A DNA stretch of 64,000 nucleotides, taken from NCBI GenBank assembly GCA_021442155.1, contig CM038222.1:57813266-57877265 (forward strand). The letters are read 5' to 3'. The DNA is from Cymbidium sinense (lineage: Eukaryota > Streptophyta > Magnoliopsida > Asparagales > Orchidaceae). Shown piece after piece: positions 47,371-58,505 of the stretch; positions within the stretch are counted from its first letter, which is position 1, and each line of letters opens with the position of its first letter. The notes beneath the pieces are model-generated. The model was not told the origin of the DNA. It did not search any database and saw only the letters and a list, made by a program, of their open reading frames with translations. The position numbers were made by a program, and so were the translations under genes.

Positions 47371-48928
47371 CATTTGATGGATTCTCTTTCCATCTTTGGC
47401 TAGTCATATATGTGCTATAGTAGCAATAAATTTTTTGAAAATTTAAAACAACGAAATGTTGATTTAAGTGTGTAATAAATTCAATATGAGGCTCTATGTA
47501 TAATGAATCATTCTGTAGAGTATATCTTTATTACACCATTATTTTGATCTGTAGCGTCTCTCCATTTTGAAAGTATGGGATGAAATAATAATGGTTAATT
47601 ACTGATCCATATCTTTCACTTTTGCAGAATGGATCTACAAAGCATTTCTTTCACCGTTCGGGGTGATTATCGCCAATAGCGTTGTCATCAACACGAGATG
47701 TGGGAGCTACATTCAATTTGGTAGCTTGAATTTCACGGTTATCGTGGTTGCAACTCACAGTACCCATGGTACATTTCGAGGCCATGCTAGAAGGCCTCAA
47801 GTTCAACTCTTCTAGCCATGCACGTCAATCACAACCAGCCGTGAAGAGTTCTCCAGGAGAACTTATTTTAAAGGCTAGGTCAATCTGAAGCTCCTGAGAT
47901 GAAAGAACCCTCAAAGAAAAGCTGTCTTTAATGCCTCAGTGCATTCGGGTTGAACTCTTGTACACGAAAATATGATGAAGCTTCCTCATCGGGAAGCAAA
48001 TTAACCGAAGATAGAAGAAGGAGCGTTGAGGCTGAGGGCGATTCCGACAACTTAGCGACAATATGTCTGCGAGTATTCCTACCCACAACAACTTTGATAA
48101 TCTAAAGTGGGTAAAGAGGAATAGCTCTACTAGCGAAAAAAGTAATCTTTTTGGAACCAACCATGTCAAGCTCCACCACCATAGAAGAGATAGCCTGAAA
48201 CACTGTCCATCATGATACATAAAGTTCTCAAAGTAGCCAAGGATAGAGGCCTAATGAAAAGAAGATTTCAAAGGCTGTGATGGAGAATCAAGCTCCAAGA
48301 AAGTTATCTCTTACAGTAGCTTGGCCAGCCCAGTACACTTCACATGGTGAGCATCGGAGCGTGACACTTGGACCTCAGTCCAAGAATCATTGTCAAGATC
48401 CGATAAAGGATAAGCAAATATGGAGGACCATAATGAAATCCCGAAGAATGTAAGAGATGTGACATCTAATACATATACTTAAAAATCTGCCTCTAAAATA
48501 ACTCATCAAAAGTGGATACCCAAAAGAAGGGATATCATTGATAAAAGATATGATGGTCAACACTCTGGAGAATCCTCTAGGGGATCCCATTGCCGATAGA
48601 TTCGCCCCTATAAGATAAGACTTTGATCGCAATCCTTTAATAGAAGAAGTGTTTCTTCCGCATATTGAACCAGAGATTCACTGGAAACGTCGATCGAAAA
48701 TTCATGTGCAAGAAGAAAATAATGAAGAGGACATTCTAGTGGAAGTTGTCATATGATCGAGATATATATAAATGAACTTTTATCAAGAGCAACATGGATC
48801 GGGGAACTCGAATTGGCAGCTTATGAAGAAGAGTCTTCAGTAGAGATGGATCTTGATCTTTGTTGAAGATGAAGAATAAGAATACTAGAATGAGAAAGAG
48901 ATCATGGGTGTCAAAGCTATCTATATAG
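47371..48928 (+). mobile_element. 5' internal region of the inner retrotransposon, upstream of gag
   Basis: No clear family match. Short plus-strand pieces look coding, for example ENPLGDPIADRFAPI (about 48570-48610) and FLPHIEPEIHWKRRSKIHVQ (about 48650-48710), but stops break them. Some Tat/Ogre elements carry an extra ORF before gag; this could be such a remnant. Confidence 0.4.
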
Positions 48929-50228
48929 TTGAACCAAAAAATGATGCACACTTTTATAATTAGCGTCATCACTCAAATACTGTCTACAAATGCACAAGGA
49001 GAAGGTCAATCAAGTTCTTCTCTTAAAAATGAGCAAGGAGCGAAACAACAGCAAGAAATAGACGAAGAGGAAGAGCCTATACTGATTGATGTCATGGCGT
49101 TAGCTAGAGAGCAAAGAAAAATGCAGCATCAAATGGAGGTCAAAGATAAGAAGATTGCACAACTTTGTACTAAAATGAATGATATGATGGTACAAATGAA
49201 CATCATGATGGAGATGTTGTAGAAGAATATTACATTAAGTGCAACACCTATTTTATCTCCTTATCAATAGGTAGCTAATAATATAACTTCTATACCACCA
49301 GTCATTGTGGTATCTCAAACTCCTGCAGTACATGCTATGCAAGAAGCGAGAAATGAAGTTAACCCACTACCTCTCTAGTCGACAATTCAAAATTTGGCTA
49401 GCACACCTAGAACGGTAACAACTTCTCAGGTAGAAACAATAATCAACGAAAAGATAAAGACAGTCATAGCCTCAGTAGAAAAGGCGGTGAGTAAGCCACC
49501 CTTGAATATGACCAAGTCATACGAAAGGTTACTTAGTGCCAAAATTTAATACTTTCAGCGGGCTTGGAAATCCAAAACAACATCTGGCCCAATTTAAGGC
49601 TACGTATGGTAATACATGAGGGAACGATGCACTACTTTTCCCCCATTTCATTAGTAGCCTGACCTCAGCCGCTTTTGAATGGTATGCAGAATTGTCCAAT
49701 GATTCAGTTAAAATATTTATTGAATTAGATACTATATTTGTGAAGAGGTTCGTCAGTGCAATCGAGAAAATCACAATCGCTGACCTTGTCTTGCTGAAAA
49801 GGAGGAAATATGAGTCGGTGATAAAATTCATAAGTCGTTGGCACAACCTAAGTATGAAGTGCGAGCAACAATTGAAGGAAGAACATGCGATCTAATTGCT
49901 AATGGGAAATATGAATAATAAAATGGCATCATTTTTATGCATGGCATCGATTGCAACATTCCAGGACTTGCTCAATAGGGTGGCTAAATTTGAAAAGCCG
50001 AATTGCCCTAAGTCTGAAGTCTATGCAGACAAAACAAAAGAAACAACCCTTCAAACTCAAGAAAAAAATAAAATTCATGCCACTTCTTATAGCTCAAATG
50101 GCAAAATATCGGTGATATACAACGTGAATAAAGGAAAGTGGCCGATGTATAATGATGATAAGGGAAAGAAGCCTGTTTATTCCAATCCACAGTCAAAATT
50201 GGTATTGGGAGGCAATGACAAACTCTGA
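48929..50228 (+). pseudogene. Gag of the inner retrotransposon
   Basis: The first frame (48929-49222) is acidic then coiled-coil-like (LAREQRKMQHQMEVKDKKIA). After frame changes, 49620-50228 is one frame broken only by a TAA at 49893-49895. It contains FEWYAELSNDS-like and DTIFVKRFVSA, ITIADLVLLKRRKYESVIKF, RWHNLSMKCEQQLKEEHAI and ATFQDLLNRVAKFEK, typical of plant Ty3/gypsy capsid. Confidence 0.8.
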
Positions 50229-50949
50229 ACTTTTTCAAGTAGTGGGGAGCATCCAAAATAATGAGTGAATGCAGCCATCTCTTAAAAAAAAGATGAACAA
50301 AGAATAATCCTTTAGAAGGGACAGTGTGGCTAAATTATTTTGGCAAGCAGTCAAACTCGGTTTACAGTTACCAGAAATTAAAAGGGCTGAAGAAGTTGAT
50401 CAAGTCAATAATTCAAATTACCATCCTTATCATCGAATGATCAGCCACCCTATTGAAGATTATTATGTCTTCAAAGATTGGCTAGAAAGAAAGTATCGAT
50501 GAGGTGAATTTACACTATCTGACAGTATTCTAGTCAGCCCAAAAATAGAATCTACAAGGATGATTATGTCCTCTTCCGTATCATCGAGCAAAGATAAAAA
50601 GATGGAAAAATCAGTTTAGACTGAAGAATGAAAAATAGTAGTCTCTAAAAAGATTGTGAAAATGCTAAAGCAGCTAAAAGACGTCCCTAATGTTAAGTGG
50701 AAATCACCACTTGAACATATATTAAACTTAAGAGAAATGCCTAAACCAAGTATTTAAGCTTTTTAGTAGCATTCTGATAAGGCTACTTTGTCACAGCATG
50801 AGAAATAGTCTACTAAACGTAGGCCTCATAAATCAAAAAAGCTGACTAAGAAAAAGAAGATCAAGAAGACAGCTATAACTCAAAATATCAGTAACAATCT
50901 AGAAGAGTATCACCAGCCGGCAAGACAACCATTTAGGCTTGTAGACTTC

Positions 50950-51753
50950 ATGCCTAAACCTCGCATTACTGAATCAGATGAAGAAGATAATGGTGAACCT
51001 TGTCCAGTAGAGACATGTCGAATCATCTGCGTGATGTCAGATATTCTTCAATATCAGTTACTCCAAAATGACAAGAGTAGTCATACAGACTCGACCAACC
51101 CATCACAATTCTTATTAGGAAAGCAAGAAGAGCCTGAGAACCTAACATCTGAATTTTGTTTAGTGACTCAACAAGACAATAACAGTTCAGATGAAGATCT
51201 ATGTTTTCCCGATGGAGAAGAGTCAGACTCATCGATATCATCATGTATGAAATGTATGACGTTGAAAAATGAGTCTACCCCTTTTGGCCAATCTTCCAGA
51301 ATAAGAAGAAAACTTGAAGAAACTATCTCTTTAGAAGAATCTGAGCAAGATAAGGTGATTCAAGTTCAGTTGAGAAGTGGCAAAGTTTTACCACCTGCAT
51401 CAAAGAAGAAAAATGCAAATAAAGATAATGGCAAACAAATTGAAGTCAATGAGGATATTATTCCCAAAAATTCTAGGATAAAGCCTAAATCGAAGGAGAA
51501 GATAAATTATAATATTATATCATATATGAGAAAGATCCCTGCACAATTAAGTGTGTACAAGGCTCTCTTGATGTTAAAAGATCTCGGAGAAACTTTGATA
51601 CAAGCTCTCAAAGATCTAGAGAGTTATAAAGCTTACTTTGCTAAAAAATGCATGACTGAATCATTGCAAACTCAAGATCCCCCAGTAATCCCATTTTTTG
51701 AAGAAGATCTTATGTTGGGAATGACAGATCACACGTTCTATTTATATTACTAG
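50950..51753 (+). pseudogene. Gag-protease linker of the inner retrotransposon
   Basis: Open for 267 codons: an acidic, Ser-rich stretch, then IISYMRKIPAQLSVYKALLM and LGETLIQALKDLESYKAYFA, a segment that precedes the protease in Tat-type polyproteins, ending EEDLMLGMTDH. Stops lie on either side. Confidence 0.7.
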
Positions 51754-51779
51754 AGAGAGTGATGACATCTCGATCAGCT

Positions 51780-52660
51780 GAATATTGATTGATCTAGGTT
51801 CTTCTATCAATATTATGAGTCTAAAGGTATTAAGAGGAATATCACTTGATCCAACATCTTTGGAGAGATAAGTTGATGGTTCATGGTTTCAATGAAAAGG
51901 GGCAGAAAACTTTGGGTTCTTTTATTCTCCCACTCAAGTAGGGGTGTAAACAAAAAGTTCAACAAGTTTCATGTATCTCGATAAGAGCTCATTTATGTCA
52001 TTTAATTAATCGAGCGAGCTTTATAAATATGATTGTTAAATGAACAAGCTTGAACAAGTTATTGTTGGTTATGTTCATAGTATCATTTAAAGCTTCGTGA
52101 AACAAATCATTAAGAATCGATAATGAACCGATTCTCGATTAAGGCTTGTTCATAAACAATGCAATATAGCTCATTAAGGCTCGATAATGGCTCGATTAAG
52201 GCTTGTTGAACAATCACATAAGGCGATTAAGGCTCGATAATGGCTCGATTAAGGCTCGATAATGGCTCGATTAAGAAAAATTAAGGCGTTAAGGAGCTCA
52301 CGAACAAAACCTAAGCGAGCTCTCCCAAAAGCTTCATCGGTCGAAGAGAAATTCGAGCTCGATATTGAATAAAGCTTGAACTTGAAAGACCACTCGGTTG
52401 GTTGGTTGACACTCAAGTTCAAGGATTTATATACAAAAGCCAAATTTTATGTAATCGATGCTGATACATTATTTAAAGCTCTCTTGGGCCGGCCATAGCT
52501 GCATGAGTATGACATGGTCCCATCAACTATGCATCAATGTATGAAGTATCTGAAAGATGGAGAAGAATTCAAAATTTTTAGTAACCTACAACCATTCTCT
52601 GTCAATGAAGCAAAGATCTATGAAGATAAAAAATATTTCATCCTCAAATAGAGAGTCTCT
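51780..52660 (+). pseudogene. Retropepsin of the inner retrotransposon, split by a hAT-type element
   Basis: The active-site region LIDLGSSINIMSLKVLRG begins near 51785; plant Tat proteases normally have DPGSS or DSGSS, so Leu here reflects a C-to-T change. The second half (52418-52660) resumes as FKDLYTKAKFYVIDADT, LLGRPWLHEYDMVPST-like sequence and HQCMKYL, the usual end of the protease. The 471-bp insert between the two halves is described separately. Confidence 0.75.
51939..52409. mobile_element. hAT-type non-autonomous element inserted in the protease, 8-bp target duplication
   Basis: Starts TAGGGGTGTAAACAAAAAG, the same end as the element at 2171. It is flanked by the identical 8-mer CACTCAAG (51931-51938 and 52410-52417), and removing it with one duplicate restores protease similarity across the site. 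The interior has a repeated GGCTCGATAATGGCTCGATTAA motif. The right end (GGTTGGTTGA) does not mirror the left end. Confidence 0.82.
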
Positions 52661-53592
52661 TGAAGCGGTATCCACTTTATAAAAGGAATTTCACAAAGTG
52701 AAATAGCAGAAGCAAAGGGGAAGAAAGAAGGCAATGTCGACTCTCCCTAAAGCACTCGATTCTATACCTAAGTCAAACAAATCAGTTTCTCATTTGGGGA
52801 GTGACACAGAAGAAGAAGAAGATATTCTCAAACTAAGAACTTATAAGCTCTCAAAGCAGATATGAAATAAGTGATTGATTAGAATTTGATTTTGAATCTA
52901 CTTATGAAAATAGAGTTGATTACATCAGGAGGATAGCTCAAGCGAGTCGGATGACTCACTCAATTATACCCATCCCTCAACTTCAAAGAAATCTCCTGGA
53001 GGTTCATAATATTGAAGAATAACATTATGTATCATCATTGAGTGAGTGAGCAGACTCTATTTTATAAATCAAGAGTCTCAACCTCACAACTTTGATCACT
53101 CAACATAAAAAAAATTTCAATGACGTACTAATATATCTGTCCAAAGTTACGAAGAATGATACATAAGCTTGGAATTCATATTGGGACTACTAAATATAGA
53201 ACCCAAATCTTTAACAAGATGTTGAGCTAAAGAAGTCCTCAAGCATCATAAAAAAAATGATAAGTTTATCACTAAAGGTTTGGGGTTCATCCACAAATCT
53301 CATCAAAATAGAGCATGGTAATAGAAGCTGAGATAGAAACTCGTAGTAACGAAGAAGATGATTCCCATAAAATTATTTTTAAAAATGACGATGAAGTAGA
53401 AACCAAGCCCGCACCTGAAGAACTTGAAAATGGTGGACAAATAACTACTATGGATGAACTTAAAGAAATCAACCTAGGCAGGATGATCCCGTCAACTTTC
53501 TTCCTTCATCATGAGAAAGTTGAAGAGCTAAAAATGTTACTTTGTGAATTCAAGTTGCTTTTCTGGACATATTCAAATGTCGCTTATCCCTA

Positions 53593-54900
53593 ACGTGATT
53601 CATAAATTAGCTATTAAACCAAATGCGACGCCTGTTAAACAATCCCCTAGGCGAATGAGATTGGAGATTGAAAAATAGGTAATCGCAAAAACTAAGAACC
53701 TGATCGAATTAGGCTTCATTCGAGAGAAGAAGTATGCAGATTGGATAGCCAACATTGTCCCAGTTAGGAAAAATGATGGCCAAATACGTCTTTGCATTGA
53801 CTTTTGGGACTTAAATAAGGCGTGCCCAAAAGATGACTTTTCGCTTCCAATATCAAAACTATTAGTGGACAATACTTCCAACTATAACATGTTTTCATTG
53901 TGACGGATCGTGATACACAAATCAAAATGGCACGAGGATGAAAAATACATCGTTAAACCTTTGCATCTATTATTACACGGTCATGCCCTTCAACTTGAAA
54001 AATACTAGAGCTACATACCAAAGAGCCATGGCGCGTATTTTTGATGAGTTGATTCATCAAAAGGTGCAATATTATGTCGATGATTTGGTAGTAAAAAGCT
54101 TGAATCTTGAAAACCCCTTCGAAGACTTGAGAATTGTATTGGATGGAATCAGAAAATATGATATCAAGATGAATCCTCTAAAATTTGCATTCGGGGTATC
54201 CTCTAAAAAATTTCTCAGGTACATTGTACATCACAGAGGTATTGAAATAGATCCTGCAAAAATCAAGGCATTTATGGAGATGCCTCCGCTGAAGAGTTTG
54301 CATCAGCTTCATTTTTTACAAGGATAGATTACATTCATCCATCGATTCATATCAAATCTATCAGGATGCTATCAACCATTTGCAAGGTTGATGAAGAAGT
54401 TTGCTCCATTCAAATGGGATAAGAAGTGCCAAGAAGCCTTCAATAGTATTAAAAGCTACCTATTAAATTCACCAATCCTTACAGCGCCTACTCTTGGGAA
54501 GCCCCTCATTCTATACACAGCTGCATTAGAAGGGTCCCTTAGAGCATTTTTGGCACAACATAATGAAGAAAGTAAAGAGAATGCTCTTTATTATATCAAT
54601 CGATTAATAGAGCGAAATGAGATACTCTCGATAGAAGCATTATTTAGCATTAATCTTTTCGGTTCAAAAGCTTCATCATTATATGTTATCTCATAAGATT
54701 ACCCTCATCTCAATCGATCCAAGTACTTGATGATGACCTCGATAGGTCACTTGGTAAGATGGGCAGTATTACTTCTACAATTTGATATCATATACGTTTC
54801 GCAGAAAGCAGTGAAGGGATAAGTATTAATAGATTTTTTAGCTGCACATCCCATCCCTAAGGACTCTTCTCTTAATGACGATTTGCCTGATGAGCAAATT
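53593..54900 (+). pseudogene. Reverse transcriptase and RNase H of the inner retrotransposon
   Basis: Blocks in order: VIHKLAIKPNATPVKQ, NLIELGFIREKKYADWIANI, VPVRKNDGQIRLCIDFWDLN, KACPKDDFSLPI, then a frame break, YYTVMPFNLKNTRATYQRAM and YVDD at 54073-54084. KACPKDDF is typical of Tat-type enzymes; DFWDLN has Trp for the usual Arg (CGG to TGG). The tether and RNase H (FKWDKKCQEAFNSIKSYL, PILTAP, ILYTAALEGSLRAFLAQ) follow at 54388-54696. Confidence 0.85.
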
Positions 54901-54933
54901 ATGCTCATTCATGAAAGAGAAAATTCATAAATT

Positions 54934-55551
54934 TGGGAAATATACTTTGATGGAGCCTCATCGATCAAAGTCCACATCTAAATTTTCCAAGCAAAAGCAA
55001 TGGCATCGTCTTCATAACACCAGAAGGAGAGATAATGAGATGATCATATGGATTGACCAAGCCAGAATAATGAAGTGAATATGAAGCATTAGTGGTCGAA
55101 GAAGCGATTTATAGGCATTCAAAACTTGCATATTTGGTGATTCTCTTTATTATAAATCAAGTATTTGGCATCTAGAATCAATAAGCTTGAGTTAGCTTCC
55201 CATCACAAGCGAGTTCTTGAGCTTATGAAGCAGATTCCAAATATCATACTAACTCTAGTCTCTCGATCTGAGAACAGTAAAGTCGATTGCTTGGCAAAAT
55301 TAGCCAAGAAAATGACAAGTATGAATGGTGATTATGTCATGATCGGCATATTTACTCGACGAGTCTTAGAGCCAGTAAAGTATCAATCCCCGCAGGTAGA
55401 GGGGCTACCAAATTCGACACAGCAAGATGCGACTCAGGTTGCTCCTCATACTCCCCAAAATCAACAAGAAATTATACCAAGAAGAGATGAGAATGTCATT
55501 GCCTCAAAAAAGCAGTGTGAAGCCTTTACGGTAGAAGAGTTACGTGAATAA
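54934..55551 (+). pseudogene. Second (archaeal-type) RNase H domain of the inner retrotransposon
   Basis: WEIYFDGASS (54934-54963) begins a second RNase H-like domain after the first. After breaks it resumes at 55165 (LELASHHKRVLELMKQIPNI, SRSENSKVDCLAKLAKK). Two RNase H domains before integrase are a mark of Tat-lineage elements. Confidence 0.7.
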
Positions 55552-55628
55552 AGGAAACCTTCATCAACTACTTTAAAAAAGGTAAATTATCAAATAATAA
55601 ATCACTAGTAGCTCAAATCGAGAAGAGA

Positions 55629-56750
55629 ATGCTACGCTATGCTTTCGTTAACACCACTTTATATCATAGATCCTTTGAACAAATGTGGCTACGATGCCTA
55701 AATGCAAATGAAATAAGCAAAGTGATGGTTGAAGTTCATGAAGAACTTTGTGGTGCACATCAATCAGGTCCCAAGATGGTAGTAAAGATCAAAATGATGG
55801 GCTATTATTGGTCATTTATGGTGAGAGACTGTATTAATCATGCTAAGAAGTGTCATGAGTGTCAGGTACATGAGAATCTCATCCAATAACCTCCAAATCC
55901 ATTACACCCAACAATAGCTTCCTGGCCATTCGAATGTTGGGGTACAGATGTAATTGGACCAATTGATCCGCGTCATGTCAAGCTTCATCAGCGGCGATTA
56001 TTTCTTCAAGTGGGCTAAAGTTGTTCCATTCAAAGAAGTTACTGCTGACCAAGTGATTAACTTCTTCACGCATAATGTGATCTATAGATTTGGAGTGTCA
56101 CGCCGAATAATTTCTGACAACGGCACAGCCTTTAAAAGTGCAAAGATTTATAGATTTATTGATCGACACAAAATTGTTTATCGATACTCTTTAATATACA
56201 ATCCAAGAGCAAATGGCTTGGCAAAAGCCTTGAACAAGATGTTAGTCAAGCTGCTCAAGAAAATCCTTACTAAAAATAAAAGAGAATAGCATACTAAGCT
56301 AATAGAGGCTCTATGGGCGTATCAACTACCTACAAGGCTAAAACCACTCCTATTCATATTTGGGGCTGCGGTTCTTCTTGAAGTTGAGTTGCCTTGAGTA
56401 GCCATCCAATACAATCTAACTAAAGATCAAAATGCTCAGATGAGATGGAGGAACTTTGCTTGATGAAGTTAGATTGCAAGCTCAAAATCAAGTCCATCGA
56501 GCAAAGATGTCTAGGGCTTTTGACCATACGGTGTGGCCTCGAACATTCCAAAAAGGGGAATTGGTTCTGATGATGAGAAGACGAATCATCCCCAATCAAA
56601 AATTTTGTAGCAAATTTGAGCATAACTAGGAAGGCCCTTTTTCCATCGAAAAAGTATATCAAGGAGGGACATACCAACTCATCAACCTAAATGGTGAAAG
56701 ACAAATGCCGTCAATTAATGATCGATACTTGAAAAAAATACTATGCATGA
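55629..56750 (+). pseudogene. Integrase of the inner retrotransposon
   Basis: The zinc-binding segment (VHEELCGAHQ ... CHECQ) is at 55731-55866. The catalytic core has WGTDVIGPI (about 55940) and ISDNGTAF (about 56112). The third catalytic residue is Lys (AAA at 56224-56226, in NGLAKALNK), where this family has Glu. The C-terminal domain (WPRTFQKGELVLMMRRR, GPFSIEKVYQGGTYQL, RYLKKYY) runs to about 56750. Confidence 0.85.
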
Positions 56751-58505
56751 CAACCACATTCTCGAGGTATAATAGAAATCCCTCTACAAGACTGTGGGCA
56801 TTTTTTTAGTATATCTATTTAGGTCGACATCGTGCTTCATGTTGAGATCCTTAAATAAATATACTCACTCTAGATGAAAAACTTTTCTGAGAAAATTTTC
56901 CTGTTACACAGGGGGCATTTTAGATTTCTATACATAGATGAAATCAATGTTGTATGTTAAAATCTCTTTTAGAGTATGTCAATTCAAATATTGATGTATT
57001 TGTATATTTTCATCTTAAAAATTTTCTAAATATACTTTAGAATTTCCCTTGCAAGGTAGGGGCATTTTTTTAGTTTATATCAAGTTTATTTGAGTTGACA
57101 TTGTGTTATAAGACAAAATCCTCAAATATATTCTGATCTAGGTTGACATCGAGCTTTACTATGAAATCCCTCAATATATCTATAATTATTACTGTTTAGT
57201 TGCAAAGTCTTGCAAGAACAAAAAGAATTCATTTCTACGCATGAAAAGACAACCCCAAATGTCAAAAATTTATCTCTCAGATTTTCCAAATTTTGGAGAT
57301 CAAGTCAGAAGAACTCCCAATTTTGGAGGCTTCAATCAATTAAGTTGGAGAAACATCAACCTTTACATCCTGAAGTCTAGGACATGGATGGATTATAAAG
57401 GTCGGACTAAACAAGCTTATAAATGGCCGAGTTGCTGACGCTCTCTTCACTCAACAAGATGCAAGAAAAGACTGCAATGAAAGAGCACCTGTTCTTCAGT
57501 CTGATGACAAAACCAGCAACCCACTACAGCTTAAGTCAAAGACTCGTGTAGGTTCTAAAGGTCAAACTCAACAAGCCCAAACGTGATCGAGTTGTTGACG
57601 CTCTCCTTACTCAACAAGCTATAAGAAAATATCACAGTAAAATAACCCATGCTTGTCAGTCCAATAATGATAGTTGTTCAATCTCAAACCAGAGTCAGCT
57701 TAGTGATTATAAGCAATCAGGATCCAAGAGATCTTTCTACTTGATCGATAGATCAAGGTCATCTGAGAAAATGCTCAATTTAGGGCTACCTCAAATCAAT
57801 CTATATGTTGCCCGCAATGTGATATCTCAATTTCTCATGATCAAATCAAGCTCAAAGCAGATCAAGCCAATCTCCATCAAGTAGTCAAAGTAGAAAGCCA
57901 GGGAAGCAATTCCATAGTTCAAACAAAGCGAGTAAACTAAATAAATTTTGTGATTATTCGGTCTAAAGCACATGTTAGACTAATAACTCAATATTTATCT
58001 ATATAAGAAGGTCATCTGTATGTACCATTCGAGTTTATCGGCAAGAGGTTCATGGAGTGCATATACTTCCTGACAAGTCATAGGGACAAAGCAGGTTAGT
58101 CCTTCATTAAGTCTATCAAGCTCAAAGCTAGGACATAAGGAATTTCAAATCCGACCAAGCACGGATATACCAATTCTCCAACGGAATCATTCATCAAAAT
58201 AAATAAACCAATTCCTCCATCAAAGCAGCTTGGGGAGGCTTCTCAATGACATAAAAAAAGAGATCTTCAGCAAAATCATTGAATTAAATAGTAGATGGTG
58301 TAAGAACTCTTATCAATCTGACAAGTCAATTCTGACAAATTGGTCAAACCCATCATTTAGCATGTTTTGAATAAGGCATCTGGCAAATCTATCAAAGCTC
58401 GTAAAAAATTTATTAGCAGTTGAAATAATCAAGTTATGGTTAAGGTCAACCGGTTTTTTAACAAATGTGACTCACTCCATGCAAATCATATTTATTGGGG
58501 ACATT
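56751..58505 (+). mobile_element. 3' internal region of the inner retrotransposon with imperfect repeats
   Basis: Non-coding. A unit of about 165 bp (AAGGTCGGACTAAACAAGC ... GACGCTCTC...ACTCAACAAG) occurs twice (from about 57398 and 57562), and an AGGTTGACATCG-like unit recurs at 56820-57180. It ends in TTGGGGACAT just before the 3' LTR. Confidence 0.6.
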
